The notes under the pieces: generated by a model
Database searches by the model: none
The model's input: only the letters and a program-made list of their open reading frames with translations
Told to the model about the DNA's origin: nothing
Origin: Histoplasma ohiense
Taxonomy: Eukaryota > Ascomycota > Eurotiomycetes > Onygenales > Ajellomycetaceae
Direction: 5' to 3'
NCBI GenBank assembly: GCA_017607445.1
Contig: JAEVHH010000004.1
Coordinates: 5,394,001 to 5,458,000 of the forward strand
DNA length: 64,000 bases
Shown here: piece by piece, positions 35,713 to 47,754 of the stretch
Position numbering within the stretch: the first letter of the stretch is position 1
Layout of the letters: each line of letters starts with the position of its first letter
Made by a program: the position numbers and the translations under genes

Positions 35713-37395
35713 TTACAACTGGCTCTTAAGTCCTTTAGCATTCAATAATCGCTGCGCCTCTGCCTTCTGCCAATTGATCTTGTTCGTCACTTCGGCCATC
35801 CGCTGCTTATTCTCTCTCTTGCCCATCTGCTGCAAGTGAACCTCATCAGGGCCATCAGCCAGCCTCAATGTGCGGATACCCGCCCACATGGATGCCAGTG
35901 GCGTATCCTGACAGACGCCCATGCCGCCATGCGCCTGCACCGCACGGTCAATGACAGCCAGCGCCGTCTGGGGCACAAGCACCTTGGCCTCCGCAATCTC
36001 CCTCAACGCGCTCTTGGCATCGCCATTATCGATCATGATCGCGGCATTCAGCACGGTGAGACGTGCAGCGTCAATCTCAATGCGGGACTTGGCGATCCAT
36101 TCGAGAATGACGCCGTGGGAAGACAGGACAGCGCCGAAGGGCTTGCGCGACTCATCGTTGGCGCGGGCGATGAGGTACTCGAGAGCTCTCTCGGCGGCGC
36201 CGATAGCGCGCATGGCATGGTGGATGCGGCCGGGTCCGAGGCGACCTTGGATGATCTCGAAACCACATCCCTCACCGAGAACCACGCTGGAGACCGGTAC
36301 GCGGACGTTGTTGAAGGAGACGTGGCCGTGGCCGTGCGGGGCATCGTCGTAGCCGTAGACGGTCAACATGCGGTGGACGGTGATACCTGGTGTATCCATA
36401 GGAACGAGGACGACGGATTGTTGTTTATAGGGGTCCGGGTTGTTGGTGTCGGTCTTGCCCATGACAATTAGGATTTTGCATCTTGGGTCACCGATTCCAG
36501 AGGACCACCATTTCTGTTTTGGAGACGGGTAGGGGATATGTATTAGATTTTCATAGATTATTGAGTAAGTTAAGGTGACGCAGAGCGTACCTGGCCATTG
36601 ATGACGTATTCATTGCCCTCTCTTCGGATATCGAGCTTGATGTTTGTAGCATCGCTGGACGCAACATCTGGTTCTGTCATGAGGAAAGCAGAACGGATCT
36701 TGCCCTCTAACAGAGGCACGAGCCATTGCTTTTTCTGTGCCTCGTTTCCATACTTGGCTAATACCTCCATGTTTCCAGTGTCTGGAGCCGCATTGTTGGT
36801 AGCCTATTTTGTATTCAATCGGAATCAGAATATTGATTCAAAAACGTAAAATGGAATGAAAACGAACAAAACTATTCCTTTAAAAATGAAGATGAGCGCC
36901 GAGAAAGGGCTCGCAATATAGCAGCATACCTCACTGGCAACCCGACTTCGGCCAAGATATTCCGCCATCAATCCGTACTCCAAGTTACTGAAGCCGGCGC
37001 CCTCCTTGAAATGGTTTTTGGGCAAAAACATATTCCACAGCCCCAGCTTTCTGGCCTTGGCTTTCAGCTCCTCGAGGATAGCAGGGGTGGCGGTCCATCG
37101 CTGGGCTCCCTCACCCAGTTCAGCTTGGAAAACGGAATCAGCGGGGATGCAGTCTTTCTCAACGAATTCTTGAACCTGAAGAAAGCAGCCTCAGTCAGTA
37201 TGGAGCTTGGCCGGTTAAAAAGGATGTCTCAACCGACAGTATTTTCATTCACCAGGGCACTGGTGTTTGATCGGGCAACCACAGGACTTCGAATGATTTA
37301 TTTTAAAGGATAGCACATACTAGATCTAGAGTCTGCTTTGCACGCTCACTGACAAACGGCAGCGCAATTGGGGGGATTTTGGAGGAAGCCGACAT
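35713..37395 (-). CDS. Acyl-CoA dehydrogenase
   Basis: Four exons give 444 residues: 37321-37395, 36930-37175, 36591-36803 and 35713-36513. The N-terminal helical domain has [11 protein letters not shown] and [21 protein letters not shown] sequence. The middle domain shows the FAD-contacting [15 protein letters not shown] and YVINGQKWWSSG, and the C-terminal domain has [27 protein letters not shown] and [15 protein letters not shown]. It most resembles the dehydrogenase half of the ACAD10/11 group. These flavoenzymes introduce a 2,3 double bond into acyl-CoA during beta-oxidation or branched-chain breakdown; the chain specificity is not readable. No clear N-terminal mitochondrial presequence or C-terminal SKL-type peroxisome signal is present (the protein ends KSQL). 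Confidence 0.93.
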
Positions 37396-39011
37396 GGTTG
37401 CACTGAATATGTAGTTGACGGGAAGAACGAAGATACGGGGCGGGTTTGTTTGCTAAGAGGAATGAAGATGACTCAAGGCACGGCTCTGAATCTGGGGGAC
37501 TCCAGCGTATATAAAGCAGACACAGATTTGGCCTAGAGCAAACTCGGGAAAAAAACTTGTATCTCGATGTGTTGGTGGTGGAGAGCTTATCCGGCCGTAG
37601 GAGACACAGAGCCTCGGCTGTCGAAGCTGGCCAGCGCTGGTGTACCACAACTAGTAACAAAATCAATCGGTCTTGATAGTTGGAGTGGAATTGAGAGAGA
37701 CAGGTCCTCTTTATTTATGAGTACGTTTGTCAAAGGCATAAAGAAGATGACAATAGAGTTTATTTTTCTGCTAATTACTATGTGTGTGAGCAGCTTGCTC
37801 GTTGTATACAAGAAGCTCATGCCCGATCCCGGATTTTGAGTTCGGATGATGCAAAATAGTTTGCTCGGCGCTTGCTCGGGAGTCGGCTTTATAGTTACCA
37901 ACATCCGATGCTAAATTTAAATGTATCACAGAAATAGAATCTGATAAGGAGATATAACAACATTTCTCACCCCTGGACTAGCCGGTTTATACAAATTGAG
38001 AAGAGGTATCTTCAAAGGATGATGGATATCGATTCCGTGGAAGGAAGCTCAGGCGAACATGAGATAGAGCTTGAACGCGACCATCCAAACCATCGTAGCT
38101 GAGGTGGGCGCAAAATCAAGCATGAATATATGCTCCGAGTACTTACCAACATAACCTATAGATTCTATCCCAGAGACCCCGGATCAAGCAACTTTCCCAT
38201 TGTCCAGATGGCAAAATAGCTAAAATTGATACCTGATCGGATGGAATAGCATTGTGAATCTATGTAAACTGGATGGATTTGATACTATCATAGGCATGCT
38301 ATCAATTAGCAGGCCCAAATGCTACTTCTACCCATGGATATCAAGTCCTTCCTGAGAGATCTAACACCTTCGAACAGTAGGATTTCCTAGGCCCACTCAG
38401 CTCAAACCCACCACGTAACGACCCTGCGCGATGGGGCCGGTCAAACCCGAATGGGGGGGGGGGCCCCGGGGAAGAGGGGGGAAAAAGATGGGGGAAAAAG
38501 AAAAGGAAAAAGAAGAAACAAATCCCAATCCATTAATCATAATGTCGTGTCCTGTTCAGTACAGTAGTATCTCTATGGTCTTTAGAAAACGCCATGGTTT
38601 CCTCCTTGCCTCCAACCCAAAAAAAAATGAAAATGAAAAAAGAAAAGAAAAGTACAGGCTTGTTGAGTCAGGTCGTTTCAGGCCATAGGGCATTGTGTGA
38701 TATGAAGGCTGATGAAAGAGGCATCAGGAAGGGGAAACAAAAAGGAGAAAAGCGAGAAAGAGAGAGAATGGAAATATACATGTACAAAAAGTTAAGTGGA
38801 AGGAATGAAAGAAAAAGGAGGCATCCGGCGACAGTAGAAAAATACAAGTTGATTAATGAGGCGGTCCCCAATTAGAATCCGCGCTTGCGAGAAGGAGGAA
38901 TTTAGGAATAGGAAAAAGCTAGGTTTCGAGTCTTCCCTGACATCCATATATTTTTTTCTCCCTAAAATCATGACACTCTCTTCTGGCGGTGCTGTTGATC
39001 CTATTTTGAGT
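37396..39011. other. Spacer with no intact gene
   Basis: Contains the acyl-CoA dehydrogenase promoter and the 3' region of the Spo12-like gene. A frame near 38018-38215 (opening MMDIDSVEGSSGEHEIELER) is interrupted by TGA and then continues; it may be a relic, but I cannot assign it. A poly-G patch (38453-38463) precedes purine-rich sequence. Confidence 0.4.
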
Positions 39012-39556
39012 TCAGCTTTCATCTTTCTTCTCAACGGGCTTCTTGTTGATAGCCTTTGCGAAGAGAGTTTGTGGTTTGCCGGCACTATTTCAGAGAAAAT
39101 AGGCATGTTAGTTTTGTTTGCTCAAACTGAACCAGCTCATTAAGCGTAGATAAGACAAGGGTAACTATACTTCTTATACCGTTTTCCCTTCAAGTCACTC
39201 AGCTTCTTGGTGCACGGGCTCATGATTCCATCAGAGGGAGAGATATAGTGTCCCTTCTCACTATTTTTTGGAGGAACAAAAATTTTGAATTAGTTAGTTG
39301 TCAACTCAAAAGTATCCCCACCGAGAGCCACAAACACGCGGGTGTGAACATACCTCTTCCCGTTCTCCAGCTTCTCCTTCAACACTTGTCTGTGATATTC
39401 CATCGACATTACGGTTGCAGCTTTAAGGTCTGCGCTGCAGTCTCCAGTTGTCATCGGAGGCGCCACTCCGGCGGGAACCGTGTTCGAGAGGAGGATGTTT
39501 GTGGAACGATCCGCGAGGGGAGTGGTCTTTGATGGGCTTGTAGGATTAACTTCCAT
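39012..39556 (-). CDS. Spo12-family cell-cycle protein
   Basis: Three exons give 118 residues: 39354-39556, 39180-39260 and 39012-39084, all with GT-AG junctions. The key block is ISPSDGIMSPCTKKLSDLKGK, matching the short conserved Spo12 motif (SPSD/N..MSPCT.KL). The N-terminus has PLADRSTNILLSNTVP; the C-terminus AGKPQTLFAKAINKKP is basic. Spo12 proteins are small nuclear or nucleolar regulators of mitotic exit, acting through the Cdc14 early-release pathway in yeast and phosphorylated at the SP sites. Length and disordered nature fit the family. Function in this species is inferred from the motif only. Confidence 0.8.
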
Positions 39557-41723
39557 TGCTGTTCGACTCCGATAAGAAGTAACTTGATTGAAACAGGAGC
39601 TGGCGTATTCGGATCAGTGGATTGCAGCCCAAGAGTTTTCTCGGGGTGTTCGTTGTTGCAATGTGATTTTTTTTTTCTTCTTTCAGGCAAATGGACGAGT
39701 GATAAACTGAAATCGGGTTTTATTTGCAGCAGGAGTAAAAAGCAAGGCCAAAGAGATGTGAATTTGCCAATGTTGGTATAAAGACAACAAGTGAACCGGT
39801 AGCCGATGGCGGTCTTATATGTCGATGATTTTTATTTATTTTGATCAGCTCGAAAACAGAAAGGCAGCCTCTCCCTCGCCTCTCTCTGTTTTCTTTGCTA
39901 AAAAGAAATTTGAAATGCAACTTTTCAAAGCAACGGCAAGGAGTACACAGTAAAATGAACTTAAGCTTGTTCCCTGTTCCCGGTCAATAATTAATGGCAA
40001 TTGATGTTGAAGATAAAGAGTAAGCAGCAGTGGCACTTATTTTTGCTGTTGGTTATCGTCCGATAGTTACCATAGCAACCGCCACATCTCAACCTACAAA
40101 AACTCTCGATCGACGTCAGACCTCTTCCACGGTGTGGAGATTCGCATCTATGACTCACCAATTTATTATTGCTATATGCAAATCCTCCCCATTGTCCCGG
40201 GAATCCTGGAGCAACCCTGTCTTCGCAAATGCCGTGTCAATTGTGGAGTCAGTCAGGGATGGTGAGCTAGAGGAAATGACATGTTTACAGTTCTCAAAAC
40301 AACAAACTCTTTGACAACCAAAACAATGATTGTGTCCCGAAAGAGAGCTAAACTTGTATCCATGGGACCATAAACTATGTTATTTATTTGATGTTGCCTA
40401 CTGGTTGCCATGCTATTGCCAACAGCAAATTTTAACCGGAGAGGATTGGCCTCCCTTATTTTGTATTGTTGCTGAGAATTCAACCAGATAAAGTTAGGAA
40501 ATAGATCCTCTTGATCGGGTAACTAGATATAAATACATAAACAGGTAATTCTGTACTACCGCGCGCGCATTCTTGTTTCTATCCTGTGTCTCACAGAAAT
40601 ACTTCCCTCCGTCATCAATAGCCAAGTGAAACACGATGGACATCACAGGATTTTATAGATTATCTATATCGAACATTGGCTATGCAACACAGCTACAAAC
40701 AATTTAACTTAATCTCTTTAATTCTTTCAAGGGTATGGGGGAAAAAATTATCGCCAAATCACACACATACACACACGCACACAAAATATATACAAATATG
40801 GTACATATGAGACTATGACAAGGAAGGGGGATATTAAAATACATTACTCATTCAGATCATCAACATAACATAACCATAACATTCAAATCCATTCTTCCTT
40901 CTGGTAGAACCAACACGCAGATCTCCCTGGGAGTATTATTCCCATTTATCCTTTACGTAGATGGAAGTAAGCGTGGTCAACATGTAAGGCGCATATGCTC
41001 GTAATGATTACCTCACCACCACAGCTGACTTCCAAGCGCATCATTCATAAAGGAAGCCTGCAAGAAAATTTCCCAAGGTAGAGGTGGTTTTCTTCCTGTA
41101 ATGCCGTTGCCGGCAAAACGGTGGTCCAAGTGGACTCGGAATGGTCTTCCTTCAAAACAATTTGTTTTCGAAAGGCTAGCGGCTAACTAACAACAGCCAA
41201 AAGCGAAGCTGATCTATGGCACTTTCGTGTTTCAGCTGTCTCATCTGTAACTTGTCTCCATTAGAATAAGGAGATTTAAGTCACTCAAATTCTGCATTCG
41301 GCAAAACTCCAATAACATTGGTACGTCAAGGGTCACAGAGCATTCTCTACAGGATACCCCGCGGTAGGGGTCACTGCTGTTGAATGGGTATTTCTTCTTG
41401 TCCCACAGGACGATGATGAGTTCGAATGAGTAACTCAAATTCTGCACTCATCCTATTTACCGGATCCAGTTGGCTCAACATCCCACATTGTCGATGGCGC
41501 TACAAAATATACACTCGCAAGCTTAGCTCCTGGAGAGGCGTGGCTGAGCTAAATCAACGGATGCCTCCTGAGCGATATGTTGACAATCTCGGAGACGAAC
41601 TCATATATAGAGATACCTGTGGCGTGCAAGGTCGGAAGGGTACGCGGGATGAGAAATGTCAAGTCATTTCTCCCAGCACCAGTTTGTCAAAGGGGTTTCT
41701 TCTCCCGCCCCACAAACCCTTCA
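39557..41723. other. Spacer, AT-rich in its middle part
   Basis: Upstream sequence of the Spo12-like gene, then a segment with CA-rich microsatellite (ACACACAC-like, near 40766-40782) and, up to 41723, 3' sequence of the SUN-domain gene. No gene seen. Confidence 0.5.
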
Positions 41724-44327
41724 TCAAGTGGACAACTGCGGAGCTTCTGACGAGGAACCCCCGTCAGATCCTTCACAAGGTTCACATAAGTCTGGCGGAC
41801 TACTTTCAGACCTGAGGAACCGAGCCTGGGGCGCTACCACAACGCTGCTCGACGTGGAGTTCGTTTGCTCAGAGAGTCGTCGACGCAATTCGTGACCGCC
41901 GCTGTCAGATGTCGGAGTTGGTGGCGAGTAACAGATGGTTGGATTTACTGCCAAGTCGTCTTCCCTGGACTCCATGGAGTTGGTGCGTGTATGACTGCTG
42001 GAGACACGCTTGTTGTCCTGGTAGGGCGAGTTGGGCCGCGAGAGAGGACTCGCAGAGGGTGTTTCGAAGGAATGAGTTGAGGAGCGGAAACTCTGGGAAC
42101 GGGAGACCATGTTATGAACACGGGGGAGTTCGAGATAGCTGCCTATCGGGGAACTGGAGAAAAGGACAAGGCCGAAGCAGATGAGGACGAAGATACTTTG
42201 GATGATTGAGATGCGTTTTTGGAATACGAGCTCATCAGCCAGAACTCCCAACTGGCTGCTCATAGCGAAGACCTCCTGACGATACTGTAGTCGTTGTTGT
42301 TCAAATTCAACGGCAACGGAGTGCCAGACCTGGTCGTATTGGTGGCGGAATTCTCGGAGTTCTTGCAGCACTGATGTGTTTAAGTTTTCGAGGAAGGTGG
42401 TGGTCTTCGCTAGCTGTCGCTTTTCTACTTTGCTAAATGCATCTCGTAGGATACGTGACTGCTCCTCAATATACTGTAATGAGAGTGAGGAGTTCGTCTC
42501 CAACATATGCAAACGTTTGTTAACGGATTTGAAAAAGGATTCTTGGGTCGTTGGATTAGGCTGATGGTACTGAACTGTGGTAGAGGGTTTGGGTGACTCA
42601 GATGAGCCATTATACTCTGTTTTATGCGTGTTGGAGGACGTCTCGTTTTCGGTTGGTTTTTGAACACGCGTGTCAGTTAGTGTAGGTGTGGATACAGGGG
42701 TAGGAGGAGTAACTGCATTTGACGATGGTTCAGCACTGGGAGTTGTCGGCGTCGCGTTGTCCACAGCCTGAACAGGGCCATGAGACTGGACCAAATCTGG
42801 CTGAAATGCATCGTCAGTTCGGTTATGGGCACGAGGCGTCTCATGGACAGTGCACATTCTATCTTCCGCTCTGACAACACTGCGCAATAAAATCCCCCCA
42901 ACCTCGGCATCCTTCAGGAGACAAATATCCTCCAGGTTCTGAACGCGAGTTGGTTGCATGTCAAATCTACCGGCTTCGGCTGGACCTTCACTATCCTCAA
43001 CAATCTTGCTCGGATCGGTAGTGGAATTATCTGGACCAGATTCCGGCGTTCTACTGCCCTGAATCTGGTGTGAATTGTGGTCTTCAAGGCGATTGGCTTC
43101 TCCATCGTTCTTGTACTCCTCCAGCATCGTCGTACCATGAACCCTAATCAAACTAACAGGACAATAAAATTCGTTACCGTAATGAGTCAAGAATTCAATC
43201 TTCACATATCGCGCCCAAATGAGGGGGTTCTCGACTGCAAAGGCTTGAACCTCTCGGGAATTAACTGCCTCGTATGTGCCCAGTTCTTTCCACATATCAG
43301 GCTGTTTGGGAGGATACCGATCAGACACGCTGACTCTGAACGTGCGAAAGATCGAACTGAAAAACTCATAGTTGGCAAGAACAATAGTATCGATCAAAAT
43401 GTCATCACAGAGCTCGAGTATCAAGAATTTCTCCTTAGCCCTACACTCGTTTAACATATAACTATCCTTATTTTCGATGAGAACGGATGAGGCGCCTGTG
43501 CATTGGGGATTGGTCTTTAGCACGGTGGAGGCACAATCAAACGATGCATAATTAAATCGCTCCTTGCACGTAGTCCCCGCATCTTTTCTCCTAGAAGCAC
43601 CCCCACGAGTAGTAGCTTCAATCTGCGTTTCCCCTTCCGCGCCTTTCGTCACCGATCCAGCCCCATCGACATCTGGAGGCTGATCTTTCCCAACTTTCCT
43701 TTCCCATGACGCAGGCCCAGAATCTTCAGGCCCAAATCCACCGAATTCCAAGGCAATCTCTCCGTCTTCACCAAGGGAATCCAAAGAATTATCGATCCCC
43801 GTGGGACGCTGACGCTTTCCGTCACCGGAAGATCCGGCACTTTGACGATCACCCCTAACATTTTCTACCGATTGGCCCACTTTCGCCAAGTTCTGCTTCT
43901 TCCACTCTTCAAAGGAAAGGAAATTCGCATTATCAAGAGGCGACTCAGTATCTAACTCCTGGTCCACACCACTTGATCCTGATCCTGATCCAGTCACTGT
44001 TATAGTTGGCGAAAGCGAGGGAGAAGCCGCAGAGGGGATCGACGCGTAAAAATCCGTTTCACCAGATGAATTAGATGTATAATTTTCGATCTTCCCAATG
44101 CCCACCCATCTGGGTTCTAAGCAGACAGGGTGCTGGATACCCGAGAAGGCTCTGGGGGGACAAGTTGCGTCCAATGAAAGTGGGCTAATATTTTGATGCT
44201 TGGAATCCATATCCCCCCCAGCGCGCACAGCAGCAAGCAGAGCAATAGTCCAAAAGTATAGCAGGTTGTCAGTAGCTCGACATTCCGTATGGACGTGCCA
44301 CCGGAAAAGAGGAAAATGCCAGGCCAT
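41724..44327 (-). CDS. SUN-domain Slp1-like ER membrane protein
   Basis: One exon, 867 residues. An N-terminal hydrophobic segment (residues 21-36, NLLYFWTIALLAAVRA) looks like a signal sequence. The SUN domain spans about 255-397, with KERFNYASFDCASTVL at the start, FLILELCDDILIDTIVLANYE, and the end THYGNEFYCPVSLIRVHG. Near 560-690 lies a coiled-coil-prone region (YIEEQSRILRDAFSKVEKRQL), then a transmembrane helix at about 706-725 (SIFVLICFGLVLFSS) and a Ser-rich cytosolic tail. This arrangement, with the SUN domain in the middle, matches yeast Slp1 and mid-SUN (SUCO/Opt-type) proteins. These work in the ER, partnering Emp65 to protect soluble ER proteins from degradation, rather than in the nuclear-envelope LINC complex. 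Confidence 0.88.
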   Translation of the reverse strand: MAWHFPLFRWHVHTECRATDNLLYFWTIALLAAVRAGGDMDSKHQNISPLSLDATCPPRAFSGIQHPVCLEPRWVGIGKIENYTSNSSGETDFYASIPSAASPSLSPTITVTGSGSGSSGVDQELDTESPLDNANFLSFEEWKKQNLAKVGQSVENVRGDRQSAGSSGDGKRQRPTGIDNSLDSLGEDGEIALEFGGFGPEDSGPASWERKVGKDQPPDVDGAGSVTKGAEGETQIEATTRGGASRRKDAGTTCKERFNYASFDCASTVLKTNPQCTGASSVLIENKDSYMLNECRAKEKFLILELCDDILIDTIVLANYEFFSSIFRTFRVSVSDRYPPKQPDMWKELGTYEAVNSREVQAFAVENPLIWARYVKIEFLTHYGNEFYCPVSLIRVHGTTMLEEYKNDGEANRLEDHNSHQIQGSRTPESGPDNSTTDPSKIVEDSEGPAEAGRFDMQPTRVQNLEDICLLKDAEVGGILLRSVVRAEDRMCTVHETPRAHNRTDDAFQPDLVQSHGPVQAVDNATPTTPSAEPSSNAVTPPTPVSTPTLTDTRVQKPTENETSSNTHKTEYNGSSESPKPSTTVQYHQPNPTTQESFFKSVNKRLHMLETNSSLSLQYIEEQSRILRDAFSKVEKRQLAKTTTFLENLNTSVLQELREFRHQYDQVWHSVAVEFEQQRLQYRQEVFAMSSQLGVLADELVFQKRISIIQSIFVLICFGLVLFSSSPIGSYLELPRVHNMVSRSQSFRSSTHSFETPSASPLSRPNSPYQDNKRVSSSHTRTNSMESREDDLAVNPTICYSPPTPTSDSGGHELRRRLSEQTNSTSSSVVVAPQARFLRSESSPPDLCEPCEGSDGGSSSEAPQLST

Positions 44328-46535
44328 ATTTTATCAAAGCAATGCACGTAATTTCACGGAGGAGGAAATGGACGAAGAATTGTAAAATAACCGGCCGCAA
44401 AAACCAAGCTTCAAAATACCTATTATGTGAGAAATATCTGGTTACTAGTAGTTCTTCGAGAAGCGCCAAACAGCCCCTTCAAGGAGAGCGTTCAACCAAA
44501 GCAATGGCAGTAAGAGAGGAAGGGAAACCCCTGAGACATAAATCTGACCTTGCTCAACGTCCGAATTCCCCGCGACAGATTCGTGGTTCCTTCTTGACAA
44601 CCCCAGCGCCTTAAAAATTCAACAAGGATCCCTCCACGGCCAGTTCGATAGCCCATTCTTCATTTCCTAGTTATTTTCCGGTAGGATCAACAGCAATCAA
44701 AATGACATTCTGCGATATCTCCTAGCCGTCTATGAGTCGCTGCGCAGGGCTTTTTCTCGGGCGCTGGACCCTAAAAGGAGAGGTCGAGGTCGAAAACGAT
44801 AGGTACGGATAGGGTCAAAAAAGAAAAGCAAAGAAAAGAAAAAAAGAGGAGATGAAGAGGGATAGACTGCGCAACTAGAGTATATATGAGGGTTATTTGT
44901 CGAAAGTAAGGACGCAGAAAACCTGCTTGTTTTTTGGCTCCTCTGGCTTTGCCCCCGTCCAGATTTGGAAGAACCGCAGAATTGCGAACCTTGTGTCCCG
45001 GCGATTATGGTTAAGATCCAGAAGAAAGTTTGGTGGCACAAGGAACCCTGTTGCTTCTCTCCTTAATTTTCAAAGGGGACTTCACCAAATAAAGCGCTGA
45101 CCAAGGGCCGGCCAGGTTTGCTGTGAGGTGGGTGGTTGGTTACAAGGAGCATGTCAATATGGGCGAATAGGAGCCTTGTGCAGAGATCAATATGTAAAAC
45201 AAAACCAACGGCTGCTGGCCGCGTGGAGACTGCAGATAAATATTTAAAAAAGGAAAATTGAAGAAACTGAGGAAATGGACTTATCTATCGTCTCTCTCGT
45301 TTCCATTTCTTGGGTTTGATGGGCAATTTTATCTTTCTTCACCGGTGTGACCTTCTTAACCATCGGAGTCGGTGAGCAGCAAACGACCAGGCCCGCGCCA
45401 AGTGGGACGCCAAGGGAGCCGCCACCCGCGAATAGGACAAAGCCACTCCTCTGCTGATAAACGAGAGTACCCACAGCGTATGGAATCTCCTTGGATCTGG
45501 CATGATATCTACAAAGGCTGCTCCGAAAAGTTTTGACTTGCGCTAAGAATTTAAGCTGAAATGCTGATACCGGCATTAAGTATTGCTGTTCCATCTCTTT
45601 TGATAGGGAGTCCCAGGGGGCTTATAGAGGCCCATGCCCCTAGCTTGCCCACAAGCTCAATGCCTAAATGCCAGGTGGCGTGGCCTGGAGATTCAATCCG
45701 CTATCCACCAGTAAGGATATTTCAGGGTAGATTCTTAGCGTGAGAGCTGGAGTCGAGATTTGAGTGACCACAGCAATCTCCTTCAGAGCTTCATCCCTTT
45801 TTATATTAGACTATGCTGTCTGGAGAAATCACTGTCCTTCTCTAGGAGCTAATTTATTTCTTATAACGCCTTATCTCTGATATGAATGCTCTTTTCCTTT
45901 ACATTGATTGATATTCCGAGTCAATTGATGCATCTGCTTGGACCATACTGCGGAGGAATATAAATAATTTGAAATCTAACCAGATTATCACAGAATGAAT
46001 ATATATTTGTAATGCCTAGGTTGGGGGCCTAGACATTCCCCGGAGGGCTTAACTATATATAGAGTACGAGCTCCAATAACAGCGGCAGCCGTTACTGTGT
46101 ATGAGGGTAAACCTGCTATAGGAGCCGGTGCTGGTTTAACCATTACAATATTAATAGATGTGTCGGAGACAATGGATCTCATTATGATCTTGAAACCCAA
46201 CCCGGTCCTTTATTATATTTACACATGCCCTTCCCTATAAATACTGCAATCCCTTCATAAAACTAATTATCAAAGTCATCATTGATTCTTATAATTCAAT
46301 GGATATTGGGTTATTTGGGGCAATCTTTGGACATCGTCCGTTCCTGACAAGATGAAAACTAATAAGATAATTTATAAACAGCAATGATTTCTGTATTTGA
46401 ATTCAGTCTTTTATGGTATCTACTCCATAGATGAGGGAACAATACCTTCAAAGGTGTGTCATTTATTGAAGGTTAATCCTCAGTAAGGCACGATTTCTCC
46501 ACTACAGTAGTCTCAAATTTCATGATTATATTCTA
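44328..46535. other. Upstream region then AT-rich accessory spacer
   Basis: From 44328 to about 45250 is promoter-like. A 116-residue minus-strand frame at 45244-45594 has a Gly-rich hydrophobic centre but no family I recognise and no splice support. From 45600 the sequence turns AT-rich with short decayed frames such as 45988-46200 on the minus strand. Confidence 0.4.
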
Positions 46536-46609
46536 GGCTACTGGGGCAAAAGAGCTCGTTCACCACCAGCGCCATGTAGGTAGTCGAGGGGACGAACCAA
46601 TCCAAACCC
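46536..46609 (+). repeat. Dispersed repeat shared with the right TIR at 4.7 kb
   Basis: Blocks CTGGGGCAAAAGAGCTC, CACCAGCGCCATG and GAGGGGACGAACCAATCCAA match, in order, the reverse complement of 4716-4789. Similarity is weak beyond it, apart from a short ATC-TGTGATC..ATTCC-like segment near 46685-46707. It is probably the end of a related transposon copy, whose partner end I did not find. Confidence 0.65.
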
Positions 46610-46806
46610 TTCTTCTAACTGGCTGGAAGTTGGGATATCACGGGCGCTAAGTTGGTTGGATTATCCCACGGGCCTCTAAGAAAATCATGTGATCTCGTTA
46701 TTCCAACCTTGGAACCTTCCTGAGGAGGTTTATTCTTGAGCCCAAGCTCATGTAACAACAACACCCATCCTCAGTCAACTCCCAATCGACTCCTGTTCTC
46801 GTCAAG

Positions 46807-47703
46807 ATGTGGGAACCAGTTTCGCTCCCATTCAAGAACAGCTCCCTGCCTCTACCTACTCTACCCACTACGGATGAAATCCGATCCTGCTCTGATATTC
46901 TATGGGAGCGCTGTTACGACAAGATTGTTGCATTAAACAACAAGGTTGTTGTCAAATTTGGTGGCAGCGTAAACGCCTGGGAAGGCCAGGCTTTGATTTA
47001 CCTTGAAAAGCACGTACCCCAAGTTTCGGCTCCGCGACTGTACGCGATGTACCAAGAATCTAATCAGGTCTTCCTGGTTATGCAGCGTATTCCGGGGGTG
47101 CGACTTGACTCGATATGGCCGTCGCTGACCCCCTCCGAAAAGGACGACATTGTTGCCAAACTCCGCCAGATGTTCGATACTATGCGGCAAGCCGAGTGTC
47201 CCTGGCCCAACTTTTTCGGAGGTTTGGATGGCGGTGGTGTATATCACTACCTATTCTACAGCCAAACGAAGGATGATCAGAAGCATCTGGGACCTTTTCA
47301 TGGTGGAGCTGCCTTTGCTGCGGGCCTCGCTGGGAATTTTCGAGCCTTGACCGAACGTAATGGTCGACCGGACTACAAGGTCCGCCTATACGAAACCCAC
47401 CTTGCTAGCGTGCTTCAAGATCGCCGGCCAACCTTGACGCATGGGGACGTTCACCAGAAGAACATCATGGTCGTGGAGAATTTGAATGACCAAGGAGGCC
47501 GATCATTCGATGTTGTGCTTGTGGATTGGGAGAGAGCAGGTTGGTATCCAGATTTCTGGGAATTCTTTTGCGCAGCTTCACTATTTGATATGTGCTACTG
47601 GGAAGAGGAGTGGTGTTGGCGAGTCCAACAATTTTTGCAAGTACCGCTCGCTGAGCTGGCCATAATGCGTATGGTTGACAAGGATCTGGGCTGGGGACGC
47701 TAA
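46807..47703 (+). CDS. APH-family phosphotransferase (fungal kinase-like)
   Basis: A single-exon gene of 298 residues. Its fold markers are VVVKFGGSV (N-lobe lysine), a Glu-bearing helix EGQALIYLEKHV, FLVMQRIPGVRLDSIWP, the catalytic THGDVHQKNIMV (about 211-222) and the metal-binding VLVDWERAGWYPDFWE (about 238-253). These are the HGDxxxxN and DxE/D positions of the aminoglycoside/choline-kinase family. Large sets of such proteins occur in Eurotiomycetes; substrates are unknown and antibiotic resistance is not implied. The length matches the group. It lies in AT-rich repeat ground and is convergent with the next gene, stop codons 51 bp apart. It belongs to a different subfamily from the decayed copy at 17.4 kb. 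Confidence 0.85.
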   Translation: MWEPVSLPFKNSSLPLPTLPTTDEIRSCSDILWERCYDKIVALNNKVVVKFGGSVNAWEGQALIYLEKHVPQVSAPRLYAMYQESNQVFLVMQRIPGVRLDSIWPSLTPSEKDDIVAKLRQMFDTMRQAECPWPNFFGGLDGGGVYHYLFYSQTKDDQKHLGPFHGGAAFAAGLAGNFRALTERNGRPDYKVRLYETHLASVLQDRRPTLTHGDVHQKNIMVVENLNDQGGRSFDVVLVDWERAGWYPDFWEFFCAASLFDMCYWEEEWCWRVQQFLQVPLAELAIMRMVDKDLGWGR

Positions 47704-47754
47704 TTGACAATAAAAATTATCCTGCTAGGAATAAAAAAACATAATACTCTTTGC

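Noticed and set aside
38018..38230. Interrupted frame opening MMDIDSVEGSS
   Set aside because: Broken by TGA after about 27 codons and followed by more stops; I could not assign it to a family, so it is not called as a pseudogene.
45244..45594. 116-residue minus-strand frame with a Gly-rich hydrophobic centre
   Set aside because: No homologue recognised, no splice or context support, and another frame through the same DNA is equally open.
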